In this document: piece after piece, positions 1 through 7,027 of the stretch
How positions within the stretch are numbered: the stretch's first letter is position 1
Layout of the letters: the number at the start of each line of letters is the position of its first letter
Assembly (NCBI GenBank): GCA_963792075.1
Contig: CAWBUW010000001.1
Span: 62,001-126,000 of the forward strand
Direction of reading: 5' to 3'
From: CAWBUW01 sp963792075
Lineage (GTDB): Bacteria; Chloroflexota; Anaerolineae; Anaerolineales; UBA4823
Length of the DNA stretch: 64,000 nucleotides
The notes under the pieces: model-generated
What the model was told of the DNA's origin: nothing
Seen by the model: the letters and a program-made list of their open reading frames with translations, nothing else
Database searches by the model: none
Translations under genes and position numbers: made by a program

Positions 1-1
1 C

Positions 2-1156
2 CAGCATGATGAGCGCGCTGATATCGTGAGGAATCACGTCCATCGCCCGGCCTGTTACCTGCTCGGCAATTTCGATGATGTCCGAGTCGAATATCTGTTT
101 GCGCTGGTCGCCGGCGTTTTTGATGCGTGCCACGATCACTTCCAACTCGGCTGCACTGACTTCAATGCCGTATTCGTCGAGCCGCGCCTGTACCGCGCTC
201 TTACCCGTGTACTTGTCAATTACGATCTTGCGTTCTCGTCCCAGCAAGGATGGGTCGAATGGCTCATAGGTCTGTGGATCCTTGAGTATGCCGTTCGTGT
301 GGACTCCGCTCTTGTGGGTGAAGGCGTTTTGGCCTGTGATCGGTTTGTTGGGTGCCATAAAAAAGCCCGATACATTTTCGAGATAATTGGATATGGACAT
401 CAAAGGTCCGATATCATATTTTTCCACTCCTTCAAGGTTACGGAGCGCAACGACAGTTTCCGCCAAATCGGGAATTCCTGTCCGTTCGCCGAGGCCATTG
501 ACTGTGGTGTGAATACAGTCTGCTCCGGCGCGCAGGCCTGCCATCGCGTTGGCCAATGCCAGGCCGTAATCGTTGTGGCAATGCAAATCTATTTTGCAAG
601 GAAGCAGTCGTTTCCGTAAATCACAGACATGCCCATAAAAAATATGAGGCTGCATGATTCCCAAAGTATCGGCAAAGCTGATCCGGTCCGCGCCTGCCTC
701 GATGGCAGCATTGCAAACTCGCACAAGGAACTCAAAGTCAGTGCGCGTCGCGTCTTCTGGCGTATAGCGGACTTTTAAACCAACGCTGTGTGCATACGCA
801 ATATGTTCGGTGATAATGCCAATCGCTTCCTCAGGAGTCTTGCGTAGTTTTGCATCCAAATGGATTTTGGATGTGGCATAGAAGATCGCGACGCGATGCA
901 CGCCGCAGGCCTTGGCGCGGTCAATGCATGCGCGGGAGGCAATGGAATGGGCAACGATCTCAGCTTGAAGCCCGAGGGAAGCAATGCGTTCAATCGCCTT
1001 CGCAACGTTTCCTGAAACAGATGGGTCGCCCGCTTCGATCATGTCCACACCGACGCGGTCCAACATGTGGGCGATCTGGATCTTTTCATCCACAGTGAAA
1101 TTGACGTAAGGAGTTTGCTCCCCCTCGCGCAACGTTGTATCAAGAATTTCGGTCAT
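2..1156 (-). CDS. Homocitrate synthase (LysS/LeuA-like), C-terminus beyond the window
   Basis: Likely condenses 2-oxoglutarate with acetyl-CoA to homocitrate, the entry step of the alpha-aminoadipate lysine route. Seen: 385 codons are open from ATG 1156 to the window edge. The protein begins MTEILDTTLREGEQTP, the metal-binding TTLREGEQ signature of the isopropylmalate/homocitrate synthase family. HCHNDYGLALAN near residue 196 supplies the metal-binding HxH, followed by NGLGERTGIPDL and FTHKSGVHTNGI. An AAGGA ribosome site precedes the start. The usual family length is about 375-390 residues, so only the tail is missing. The family also holds isopropylmalate, citramalate and NifV-type synthases. 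The lysine assignment rests on the neighbouring lysW operon and on the Lys-rich leader peptide upstream, so the exact substrate is inferred. Confidence 0.8.
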   Translation of the reverse strand, partial: MTEILDTTLREGEQTPYVNFTVDEKIQIAHMLDRVGVDMIEAGDPSVSGNVAKAIERIASLGLQAEIVAHSIASRACIDRAKACGVHRVAIFYATSKIHLDAKLRKTPEEAIGIITEHIAYAHSVGLKVRYTPEDATRTDFEFLVRVCNAAIEAGADRISFADTLGIMQPHIFYGHVCDLRKRLLPCKIDLHCHNDYGLALANAMAGLRAGADCIHTTVNGLGERTGIPDLAETVVALRNLEGVEKYDIGPLMSISNYLENVSGFFMAPNKPITGQNAFTHKSGVHTNGILKDPQTYEPFDPSLLGRERKIVIDKYTGKSAVQARLDEYGIEVSAAELEVIVARIKNAGDQRKQIFDSDIIEIAEQVTGRAMDVIPHDISALIML

Positions 1157-1181
1157 GATGATTCCTTCTTTGGAAAACAAA

Positions 1182-1207
1182 AACGCCATCCGTTGTCGGA
1201 TGGCGTT
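1182..1207 (-). terminator. Intrinsic terminator in the homocitrate synthase leader (attenuator)
   Basis: An 11-bp GC-rich stem (1182-1192 with 1197-1207, 4-nt loop) is followed on the minus strand by a T-rich tract (complement of 1174-1183). It lies 26 bp upstream of the homocitrate synthase start. The next gene upstream is on the opposite strand, so the hairpin cannot be that gene's terminator. It fits a regulated leader terminator. Ten bases of its ascending arm and loop (1192-1201) are perfectly complementary to an upstream leader strand (1285-1294), which gives the competing antiterminator. Confidence 0.85.
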
Positions 1208-1231
1208 CAGGTAAACAGGTAATATGAATAA

Positions 1232-1363
1232 CTATAATCGTGCCTTGCTTATTTGGTTTCCTGTGTTAACCGAGACATGCCCAAATCCGACAACCGAAGT
1301 TGTAGATGTGGGCTTGCGCTTAGCTTTGGCCTTCATAAGGATACTTGCCTGGTCTCTAAACAT
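1232..1363 (-). CDS. Lys-rich leader peptide of the homocitrate synthase attenuator
   Basis: A 43-residue open frame begins MFRDQASILMKAKAKRKP and ends with TAG at 1232-1234. Lysines sit at residues 11, 13, 15 and 17 (codons between 1333 and 1313). An internal in-frame ATG at 1336 gives a 34-residue version with the same Lys run. There is no good Shine-Dalgarno for either start. The outer ATG lies 10 bp past the -10 box, so translation may be close to leaderless. A ribosome stalled on the Lys run would cover the first strand (1299-1303) of a UUCG-capped hairpin. That frees 1285-1294 to pair with 1192-1201 and blocks the terminator. Leader-peptide attenuation of the homologous gene has, as I recall, been reported in Thermus thermophilus. 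Confidence 0.8.
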   Translation of the reverse strand: MFRDQASILMKAKAKRKPTSTTSVVGFGHVSVNTGNQISKARL

Positions 1364-1373
1364 ATTGGGTCAC

Positions 1374-1401
1374 ATTTTACTCGAAATGCAGAATGTGTCA
1401 A
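1374..1401 (-). promoter_or_regulatory. Sigma-70 promoter for the homocitrate synthase leader
   Basis: On the minus strand a perfect -35 box TTGACA (1396-1401) and a -10 box TAAAAT (1374-1379) are separated by 16 bp. The predicted start of transcription is near 1367, about 210 nt before the structural gene and 4 nt before the outer leader-peptide ATG. Confidence 0.75.
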
Positions 1402-1490
1402 TGATTTTGCAAGAACAGTTTCGTTCGCAAGGTTCGCGCTCATAACGGTGGATCTTTTTTCGCGTCTGCTTCGTCTATTATTGCGAAAAG

Positions 1491-1585
1491 GGTAACATCT
1501 CAAAAAGTCGGGGGGGGGGTATTTTGGGCGGGCAAAGCCCGCCCAAAATACCCCCCCCCTTTCCCCCTTTTATTGAAATGTTGCC
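1491..1585. repeat. Palindromic repeat family A, copy 1
   Basis: A perfect 23-bp inverted repeat (1511-1533 with 1537-1559, 3-nt loop) starts with a run of nine G. It is framed by imperfectly inverted arms, ggtaacatctcaaaaag on the left and cttttattgaaatgttgcc on the right. The same arms frame a different palindrome at 46274-46363. The copy lies between the divergent homocitrate synthase leader and the lipoprotein gene. It may act as an RNA hairpin, but no function is shown. Confidence 0.8.
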
Positions 1586-1640
1586 GAAAAGACATCTTTT
1601 ATCACAGAAAGAAGAAAAGACAATGTTCAAAGGAATAAGA

Positions 1641-2522
1641 ATGAAAAGGATATCCATCACCAGATACATGATCACCGGCTTGCTGACCTTCATGACAGCC
1701 TGCTCCCCACTTGTTGGTGTACAGCCAACCAGCCAGACGACCTTGCCGACCGCCCAGACCGTTCAGGAACAGACGGCTACGCAGGCTGCCCCTACCGGGT
1801 GCCAGGATGCGGCTCAATATATCAGCGATGACGGTACTGACGGTACCACTTATGCCCCCAATACGCCCATTACTAAAACCTGGACGGTGAAAAATACCGG
1901 CTCCTGCACCTGGGACAGCAGTTATTTGGTGTCTTATATATCTGGAGATACAATGACCCAACAGCCGGGCTATTGGATTGTCCAACCGGGAGAGACGGTC
2001 GCACCCGATCAAACCGTGAACATCAGCATCGGTATGACCTCTCCAGGTGAAAATGGAAATTACAAATCCTATTGGGGTTTACAGAAAGAGAATGGACCGT
2101 TGATGCCAATTAAGGGCGGCTATAACGGGGATTCGTTCTACACAGAGATTAATGTCAATAATGGCGCCGCCGCTACGGAAGGAAATGTTACAGCTGCGTC
2201 TATTACCATTGAACTCGAACAGGGCTCCGGCACTGTGTGCACTGCTAATGCGACCTATTTAGTCCATGCGTCCATCACCACCGGTGGACCGACAAAGGTC
2301 TCATATGAAATCGGCTCCTCTGCCGGGCAAATTCCTGCCGGATTTTTTCAAGTTAATGGACCATCTCCGGATGCGTCTGGTACCGCGGTATTCGACAAAG
2401 CGGATACCCAAACAATCGATTTACGCTTTACAGGTCCTTTCCCTCACCCAGACGATATCACCGTATTCCTTAGAGTCAATGACGGAGAATTCTATAACAC
2501 CAAACTCTCTTGCCAAGGATAG
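1641..2522 (+). CDS. Lipoprotein with an NBR1-type Ig-like domain
   Basis: A predicted exported lipoprotein of 293 residues. I chose ATG 1641 because AAAGGA stands 6 bp before it; ATG 1623 is also in frame. A hydrophobic signal ends in the lipobox LTFMTAC near residue 25. A Thr/Gln-rich linker follows. Residues about 50-165 (CQDAAQYISDDGTD, KTWTVKNTGSCTW, SYWGLQKENG) match the Ig-like domain first described in human NBR1, which is frequent in Chloroflexota surface proteins. A second beta-rich region of about 100 residues follows with no family I can name. The role is unknown; a cell-surface binding function is only a guess. The gene separates the two LysW transcription units and runs in the direction of lysW, with no sign that it shares their function. 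Confidence 0.75.
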   Translation: MKRISITRYMITGLLTFMTACSPLVGVQPTSQTTLPTAQTVQEQTATQAAPTGCQDAAQYISDDGTDGTTYAPNTPITKTWTVKNTGSCTWDSSYLVSYISGDTMTQQPGYWIVQPGETVAPDQTVNISIGMTSPGENGNYKSYWGLQKENGPLMPIKGGYNGDSFYTEINVNNGAAATEGNVTAASITIELEQGSGTVCTANATYLVHASITTGGPTKVSYEIGSSAGQIPAGFFQVNGPSPDASGTAVFDKADTQTIDLRFTGPFPHPDDITVFLRVNDGEFYNTKLSCQG

Positions 2523-2539
2523 CCTCGTAAAATACATTA

Positions 2540-2567
2540 TTGACAATATTTGAATACTGGTTATAAT
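2540..2567 (+). promoter_or_regulatory. Consensus sigma-70 promoter of the lysW operon
   Basis: TTGACA (2540-2545) and TATAAT (2562-2567), both perfect, are separated by 16 bp. The predicted transcript starts near 2574, about 195 nt upstream of lysW and 4 nt before the leader-peptide ATG. The spacing from -10 box to leader ATG (10 bp) equals that in the homocitrate synthase leader. Confidence 0.85.
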
Positions 2568-2577
2568 AGCGCCCAAC

Positions 2578-2670
2578 ATGTTCAAGCCCCTCCGCTTCCC
2601 TCGCTCCCGTCGCCCGCTTCCTACTTCTCTACGAGAAGGTTGGGAGCTCTTGTTTGGGATGACGAAGTAA
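2578..2670 (+). CDS. Arg-rich leader peptide of the lysW operon attenuator
   Basis: A 30-residue open frame begins MFKPLRFPRSRRP and ends with TAA at 2668. Arginines occur at residues 6, 9, 11, 12 and 19 (codons CGC, CGC, CGT, CGC, CGA), with a single early Lys. There is no Shine-Dalgarno and the ATG is about 5 nt from the predicted transcript start. A ribosome stalled at residues 9-12 would cover strand 1 (2624-2629), which otherwise pairs with 2633-2638. Strand 2 (2632-2639) could then pair with 2718-2725 inside the terminator. Stalling on Arg codons would thus favour read-through. This is inferred from sequence, and coding conservation has not been tested. Confidence 0.7.
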   Translation: MFKPLRFPRSRRPLPTSLREGWELLFGMTK

Positions 2671-2709
2671 GCCCGGTAGTAGATTAGATCAGTTCTTCCT
2701 TTACCCCTA

Positions 2710-2744
2710 ACAGCCCCCCTTCTCGGAGGGCTGTTTTTATTTTC
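2710..2744 (+). terminator. Intrinsic terminator in the lysW leader (attenuator)
   Basis: The stem acagccc-c-cc with gg-a-gggctgt (2710-2732, one C/A mismatch) is followed by tttttatttt. It stands about 25 bp before the lysW start and after the lysW promoter. It could also end stray transcripts from the lipoprotein gene upstream. Its placement downstream of a promoter and leader peptide, and the 8-bp complementarity of 2718-2725 to 2632-2639, favour attenuation. Confidence 0.75.
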
Positions 2745-2768
2745 ACCGTTCAAAAAAGGAGATAAATC

Positions 2769-2939
2769 ATGAATACCGTTTCTTGCCCTGAATGCGAAGC
2801 CGAGATCACCCTGGATACCAGCACCGAGGTTGGCGAAATCATCGTGTGCTCTGACTGCGGTGTTGACCTGGAGGTGACCGGACTGGATCCTGCCAAAGTT
2901 AACCTTGCACCCATGGAACAGGAAGACTGGGGAGAATAA
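2769..2939 (+). CDS. lysW: LysW amino-group carrier protein
   Basis: A small acidic carrier of 56 residues. Its C-terminal glutamate is ligated to the alpha-amino group of aminoadipate (or glutamate), and the intermediates stay attached through the next steps. Seen: MNTVSCPECEAEI and VCSDCGVDLEV give two CxxC pairs of a zinc ribbon, and the protein ends EDWGE, the hallmark of LysW. AAGGAG precedes the ATG by 7 bp. It is the first gene of the operon and 8 bp before lysX. The family is normally 53-60 residues, so it is full length. Confidence 0.97.
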   Translation: MNTVSCPECEAEITLDTSTEVGEIIVCSDCGVDLEVTGLDPAKVNLAPMEQEDWGE

Positions 2940-2947
2940 GGGTAGTA

Positions 2948-3853
2948 ATGGACCAGAGATTACGAATCGGCGTGCTCTACTCGCGTGTGCGGGTAGAGGA
3001 GAAATGGATCTTCGGAGCCCTCGAAAAGCGCGGCGTGGATTATACGCGCCTGGATGACCGAGAGATTTCTTTCGACCTGCAAAACCCGGCTCCGTGGCGC
3101 AGCTACGACGCGGTGTTGGAGCGCAGCATCAGTTACACCAGCGGCTTATACGCGCTGCGGATGCTGGATGCATTTGATGTACCGACGGTTAACAAGGCCA
3201 GGGTGGCGGAAATCTGCGGTGACAAGCTGATCACCAGCGCGGTGCTGGCCCGCGCAGGTGTGCCCCAACCGCGCAGCGCGACAGCCTTCACGCCCGAAGC
3301 AGCGCTGCAGGCGATCGAGACTTTTGGCTATCCGGTGGTGCTAAAGCCGGTAGTCGGGTCATGGGGGCGGCTGCTGGCAAAGATCAACGACCGCGATGCA
3401 GCCGAGGCGGTATTGGAACATAAGGCTACCCTGGGCTCGGTGCAGCATTCGGTCTTTTACATCCAGGAATACATCAAAAAGCCGGGGCGAGACATCCGCG
3501 TCATCGTGGTGGGAGACCAGGTGCTGGCGGCTATCTACCGCAAGTCGGAACACTGGATCACAAACACCGCCCGCGGTGGAGAGGGCGAAGTTTGCCCCAT
3601 CACGCCGGAGGTCGAGGCGTTGAGTTTACAGGCAGCGCAGGCTGTCGGGGGCGGTGTGCTGGCGGTTGACCTGGTGGAACATCCGGAAAAGGGCATGTTG
3701 GTCAATGAGGTCAACCACACGATGGAGTTCCATACCTTGCAGCCCGTCAGCGGGGTAAACATCGCCGATGAGATCGTGAAATACGTCATGGAAGTGGCGA
3801 AAAAAGGGACCACAGGCCCGGCTCCGGTGGGGAGCGAGAGCAAAAATGATTAG
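2948..3853 (+). CDS. lysX: LysX: ATP-dependent LysW-alpha-aminoadipate (or glutamate) ligase
   Basis: A 301-residue ATP-grasp ligase of the RimK/LysX type that joins the substrate amino group to the C-terminal Glu of LysW. Seen: an N-terminal preATP-grasp fold (GVLYSRVRVEEKWIF), the ATP-grasp lysine region GYPVVLKPVVGSWGRL near residue 135, and the metal/substrate region LLVNEVNHTMEFHTLQPVSG near residue 265. From memory, Thermus LysX has Lys where this protein has His in MEFH, a possible specificity difference. The stop overlaps the lysY start by 8 bp, which implies translational coupling. Whether the substrate is aminoadipate, glutamate or both cannot be read from the sequence alone. Confidence 0.92.
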   Translation: MDQRLRIGVLYSRVRVEEKWIFGALEKRGVDYTRLDDREISFDLQNPAPWRSYDAVLERSISYTSGLYALRMLDAFDVPTVNKARVAEICGDKLITSAVLARAGVPQPRSATAFTPEAALQAIETFGYPVVLKPVVGSWGRLLAKINDRDAAEAVLEHKATLGSVQHSVFYIQEYIKKPGRDIRVIVVGDQVLAAIYRKSEHWITNTARGGEGEVCPITPEVEALSLQAAQAVGGGVLAVDLVEHPEKGMLVNEVNHTMEFHTLQPVSGVNIADEIVKYVMEVAKKGTTGPAPVGSESKND

Positions 3854-4880
3854 TGTTTCAATTGTCGGTGGCTCAGGTTATGGCGGCGGTGAATTATTAC
3901 GCTTGCTGCTCAGCCATCCCCAGGTAGAAGTAAAGCAAGTAACTTCCCGCTCACACCTGGGCGAGTATGTCTATCAGGTGCATCCCAACTTGCGCAAGCG
4001 TACGCAGCTCAAGTTCAGTGACCCGGCCCAATTGGAACCGGCAGATGTGCTCTTCCTGGCGCTGCCGCATGGGCAGGCGCAGCAAAAGATCAACGAGTAC
4101 GCCGCCCTGGCCCCGCAGATCATCGACCTTTCAGCAGATTTCCGGCTGAAAGATGCCGCCCTGTACGAAAAGTGGTACGGAGCAGCGCACATCGCCCCTG
4201 AATGGCTGGGAAAGTTTGTTTACGGGCTGCCGGAGCTGCACCGCGCGGAGATAGGGAAGGCACGCTATATCTCAGGGGTGGGATGCAATGCCACCGCCAG
4301 CAACCTGGCGCTGCTGCCGCTGGTCCAGGCCGGGTTGATCGACCTTGCCGCGCCTGTCATCATCGAGATCAAGGTCGGCTCGTCCGAATCGGGAGCGGAA
4401 GGCAACGCAGGGTCGCTCCATGCGGAACGCGCCAACGTCGTGCGCACATTTTCTGCTTTCGGGCATCGCCATACGGCGGAAGTTATTCAGGAAACCGGCA
4501 TGCAGAACGTGTCGTTGACCATGACGGCCGTCGATCTGGTGCGCGGCGTGCTGGCAACCGCGCATGCGCAGGTGAAGCCAGGGATTGCGAACAAAGATTT
4601 GTGGAAGGCATACCGGGCTGTGGCGAACGAGAATCCTTTCATCCGGGTGGTGAAAGAGCAGCGCGGGATTTACCGGGTACCGGAGCCAAAAATCGTAGCC
4701 GGATCGAATTACGCGGATATCGGTTTTGAGCTGGATGAACCGAGTGGTCACGTCGTTTCGATTTGCGCCATTGACAATTTGATGAAGGGCGCGTCAGGAA
4801 CGGCGGTGCAGTGCTTGAACGTGATGATGGGTTGGGACGAAATGACAGGCCTGGACTTCCCTGGCCTGCACCCGGCTTAG
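3846..4880 (+). CDS. lysY: LysY: LysW-aminoadipyl/glutamyl-phosphate reductase
   Basis: An NADPH-dependent reductase of 344 residues related to ArgC. It turns the LysW-bound acyl phosphate into the semialdehyde. Seen: the N-terminal Rossmann motif SIVGGSGYGGGELLRLLLSH, DLSADFRL near residue 98, and the catalytic Cys in SGVGCNATASNLALLPL near residue 148. The length is typical for the family. It overlaps lysX by 8 bp. It is followed by a 145-bp gap with a large palindrome before lysZ, the only long gap inside the operon. Confidence 0.93.
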   Translation: MISVSIVGGSGYGGGELLRLLLSHPQVEVKQVTSRSHLGEYVYQVHPNLRKRTQLKFSDPAQLEPADVLFLALPHGQAQQKINEYAALAPQIIDLSADFRLKDAALYEKWYGAAHIAPEWLGKFVYGLPELHRAEIGKARYISGVGCNATASNLALLPLVQAGLIDLAAPVIIEIKVGSSESGAEGNAGSLHAERANVVRTFSAFGHRHTAEVIQETGMQNVSLTMTAVDLVRGVLATAHAQVKPGIANKDLWKAYRAVANENPFIRVVKEQRGIYRVPEPKIVAGSNYADIGFELDEPSGHVVSICAIDNLMKGASGTAVQCLNVMMGWDEMTGLDFPGLHPA

Positions 4881-4890
4881 AGATAGATAA

Positions 4891-4984
4891 GGGAGCACTC
4901 AAAAGTTGTTGAATTTGGTGGTGCGGTGTGCGGGCGGCGTACGCCGCCCGCACACCGCACCACCAACAACCTTTTAGTGCACCC
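4891..4984. repeat. Palindromic repeat family B, copy 1, inside the lys operon
   Basis: A perfect, loopless 26-bp inverted repeat (4915-4940 with 4941-4966) is framed by imperfect inverted arms, gggagcactcaaaagttgttg and caacaaccttttagtgcaccc. The arms recur at 52744-52813 with a different stem, and one arm alone occurs at 20591-20611. It fills the space between lysY and lysZ. It could stabilise or attenuate the upstream transcript, which would lower lysZ-lysJ-lysK expression relative to lysW-lysX-lysY. That effect is inferred. Confidence 0.85.
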
Positions 4985-5025
4985 GTAGAGAAGAAGAGGA
5001 TAGACCGAATGGAGAATATAAACTA

Positions 5026-5835
5026 ATGCACACACTGGTAGTGAAGTTAGGAGGCACGGAAGGGGTTGACTTTTCGGCAATCTGCGCCGACGCGGTGGAT
5101 CTGCTGCAGCAGGGTTACAGGCTGGTCTTTGTGCACGGCGGCTCTGCGGAAGCGAACTCCCTGGGGGAAGCGCTGGGTAAACCGCCCCGGTTTATCACCT
5201 CACCTTCCGGGTACAGCTCCCGTTACACAGACCGGAAGACCCTGGAAGTGTTCCTGATGGCAGTCAACGGCAAAGTCAACTCGTTGTTGACCGAACAATT
5301 GCACGGCCTGGGCATCTGCGCGTTCGGCTTGAGCGGAATGGATGGACGTTTAATGGTTGCAGCGCGGAAAGAGGTGGTTCAGAGCGTGGAAGCCGGAAAG
5401 CGCCGGCTCATTCGCGATGATTACACGGGCAAGATCGAGCAGGTCAACGCCGGCTTGCTGGAGATGCTGCTCGGAGCGGGCTACCTGCCGGTCATTGCCC
5501 CGGTCGCGGTCAGCCCAAAGGGTGAAGCGCTCAACGTAGATGCGGACCGGGCGGCTGCCATGGTTGCGGCTGCGTTGAAAGCGGACACCCTGGTTATGCT
5601 TACGGCTGCTCCGGGCCTGATGGAGAGATATCCCGACGAGTTGAGCGTCGTAAAGCACGTTTCCCCCACTTTGCTACCGGCCGCGTTAGAAATGGCCCAG
5701 GGACGCATGAAAAAGAAGATCCTGGGCGCCGGTGAGGCCTTACAGGGTGGGGTTGGCCGGGTCATTATTGCCGATGGGCGGGTAAAACAACCGGTTAGCG
5801 GGGCGCTGGCCGGAAATGGTACGCTGGTTCAATAA
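5026..5835 (+). CDS. lysZ: LysZ: LysW-aminoadipate (or glutamate) kinase
   Basis: An amino-acid kinase of 269 residues, ArgB-like, that phosphorylates the side-chain carboxylate of the LysW-bound substrate. Seen: the N-terminal phosphate-binding stretch VVKLGGTEG, FVHGGSAEAN near residue 38, and YLPVIAPVAVSPKGEALNVD near residue 155. AQGRMKKKILGAGEAL near residue 224 carries the C-terminal Lys-rich ATP site. The length is usual for the family. Its TAA stop is one base before the lysJ ATG, so the pair is coupled. Confidence 0.93.
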   Translation: MHTLVVKLGGTEGVDFSAICADAVDLLQQGYRLVFVHGGSAEANSLGEALGKPPRFITSPSGYSSRYTDRKTLEVFLMAVNGKVNSLLTEQLHGLGICAFGLSGMDGRLMVAARKEVVQSVEAGKRRLIRDDYTGKIEQVNAGLLEMLLGAGYLPVIAPVAVSPKGEALNVDADRAAAMVAAALKADTLVMLTAAPGLMERYPDELSVVKHVSPTLLPAALEMAQGRMKKKILGAGEALQGGVGRVIIADGRVKQPVSGALAGNGTLVQ

Positions 5836-5836
5836 G

Positions 5837-7021
5837 ATGAATAACATTGAAATAGAAGCCAAACATACATCCGGGGTATATGCCAAACAACCGATCTCCT
5901 TAGTGCGGGGGCAAGGAGCAACCCTGTGGGATGCGGATGGGAACGAGTATATTGACTGCTCTTCCGGGCACGGCGTGGCCAACTTGGGCCATGCCCACCC
6001 CAAGGTGACCGCCGCTATCGCCGAACAGGCCGGCAGGTTGGTCACTTTATTTGAGACCTTCCCCAATGACCGGCGCGCTGCCCTGATGGAGAAATTAACC
6101 GGGCTGACCCCGGGCCTTGAGCGGGTATTTTTCTGCAACTCCGGCACGGAATCCGTAGAAGCGGCGATCAAATTCGCGCGCCTGTCCACCGGCAGGAGCG
6201 GGATCGTGGCAGCCATGCGCGGCTTCCACGGGCGCACGCTGGGCTCGCTTTCCGCCACCTGGAACAAAAAATACCGGGAGCCTTTCTTGCCCCTGGTGCC
6301 GAATTTCCAACACGTGAGCTACAACAACGTCGAGGCGCTGGAAAAGGCAGTCTCCGATTCCACTGCAGGGGTCATCCTGGAGCCTGTCCAGGGTGAAGGC
6401 GGCGTTTATCCCGCCGACCCGGGTTACCTGGAAGCAGCTCAGCGGATCTGTTCGAGCCGCGGCGCGTTGCTGATTGTGGATGAGGTCCAGACCGGCTTCG
6501 GGCGCACGGGCAGATTGTTCGCTTACCAGCGTTACGACATCACCCCAGACCTGCTGTGCTGTGCCAAGTCGCTGGCAGGCGGCGTGCCGATGGGAGCAGT
6601 GCTGATCGGCGAACGGGTGAAAAACCTTGCTCCCGGTGTTCACTCCTCGACCTTTGGCGGAAACCCGCTTGCCTGTGCGGCTGCCCTGGCTGTGCTGAGC
6701 GTCATCGAGGAAGAGGACCTGGCCGGCCAGGCGGAGGCCAAGGGGACCTATTTGATGCAAAAGCTGCGGGCGATCCCATGCCCCGGCATACGCGAGGTGC
6801 GCGGGCTGGGGCTGATGATCGGCATCGAGATGAAGCAAAAAGTTACCCCATACCTCAAAGCCCTGCAGGAAAAGCGTATTATCGCCTTGAATGCCGGCCT
6901 GACGGTCATCCGGCTGCTGCCGCCGTTGGTGATCACGTACACACAGTTGGACCAGGTGGCAGCCAGCCTGGAGGAAGTGCTTCTGGAAGAGGTTCATGAA
7001 GAGCAGATCGCAGCAGACTGA
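5837..7021 (+). CDS. lysJ: LysJ: LysW-aminoadipate/glutamate semialdehyde aminotransferase
   Basis: A PLP-dependent class III aminotransferase (394 residues, ArgD-like) that makes LysW-lysine or LysW-ornithine with glutamate as donor. I chose ATG 5837, directly after the lysZ stop; an ATG at 5816 would run back into lysZ. Seen: FCNSGTESVEAAIKFAR near residue 101, LLIVDEVQTGFGRTG near residue 217 (PLP-ring Asp), and LLCCAKSLAGGVPMGAVL, whose Lys near residue 246 forms the Schiff base. STFGGNPLACAAALA follows. Length and motif order are normal. Confidence 0.93.
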   Translation: MNNIEIEAKHTSGVYAKQPISLVRGQGATLWDADGNEYIDCSSGHGVANLGHAHPKVTAAIAEQAGRLVTLFETFPNDRRAALMEKLTGLTPGLERVFFCNSGTESVEAAIKFARLSTGRSGIVAAMRGFHGRTLGSLSATWNKKYREPFLPLVPNFQHVSYNNVEALEKAVSDSTAGVILEPVQGEGGVYPADPGYLEAAQRICSSRGALLIVDEVQTGFGRTGRLFAYQRYDITPDLLCCAKSLAGGVPMGAVLIGERVKNLAPGVHSSTFGGNPLACAAALAVLSVIEEEDLAGQAEAKGTYLMQKLRAIPCPGIREVRGLGLMIGIEMKQKVTPYLKALQEKRIIALNAGLTVIRLLPPLVITYTQLDQVAASLEEVLLEEVHEEQIAAD

Positions 7022-7027
7022 TCCAGA

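Noticed and set aside
1208..1370. Lysine (L-box) riboswitch upstream of homocitrate synthase
   Set aside because: The leader is too short and lacks the conserved L-box junction; the Lys-codon peptide with competing hairpins explains it better.
1224..1495. Plus-strand reading frames of 73 and 80 codons over the homocitrate synthase leader
   Set aside because: They run antisense to the promoter, leader peptide and hairpins, have no ribosome site and match no family pattern.
1491..1585. CRISPR or tandem repeat array
   Set aside because: Palindromes in the window are single, dispersed and not separated by regular spacers; no cas gene is present.
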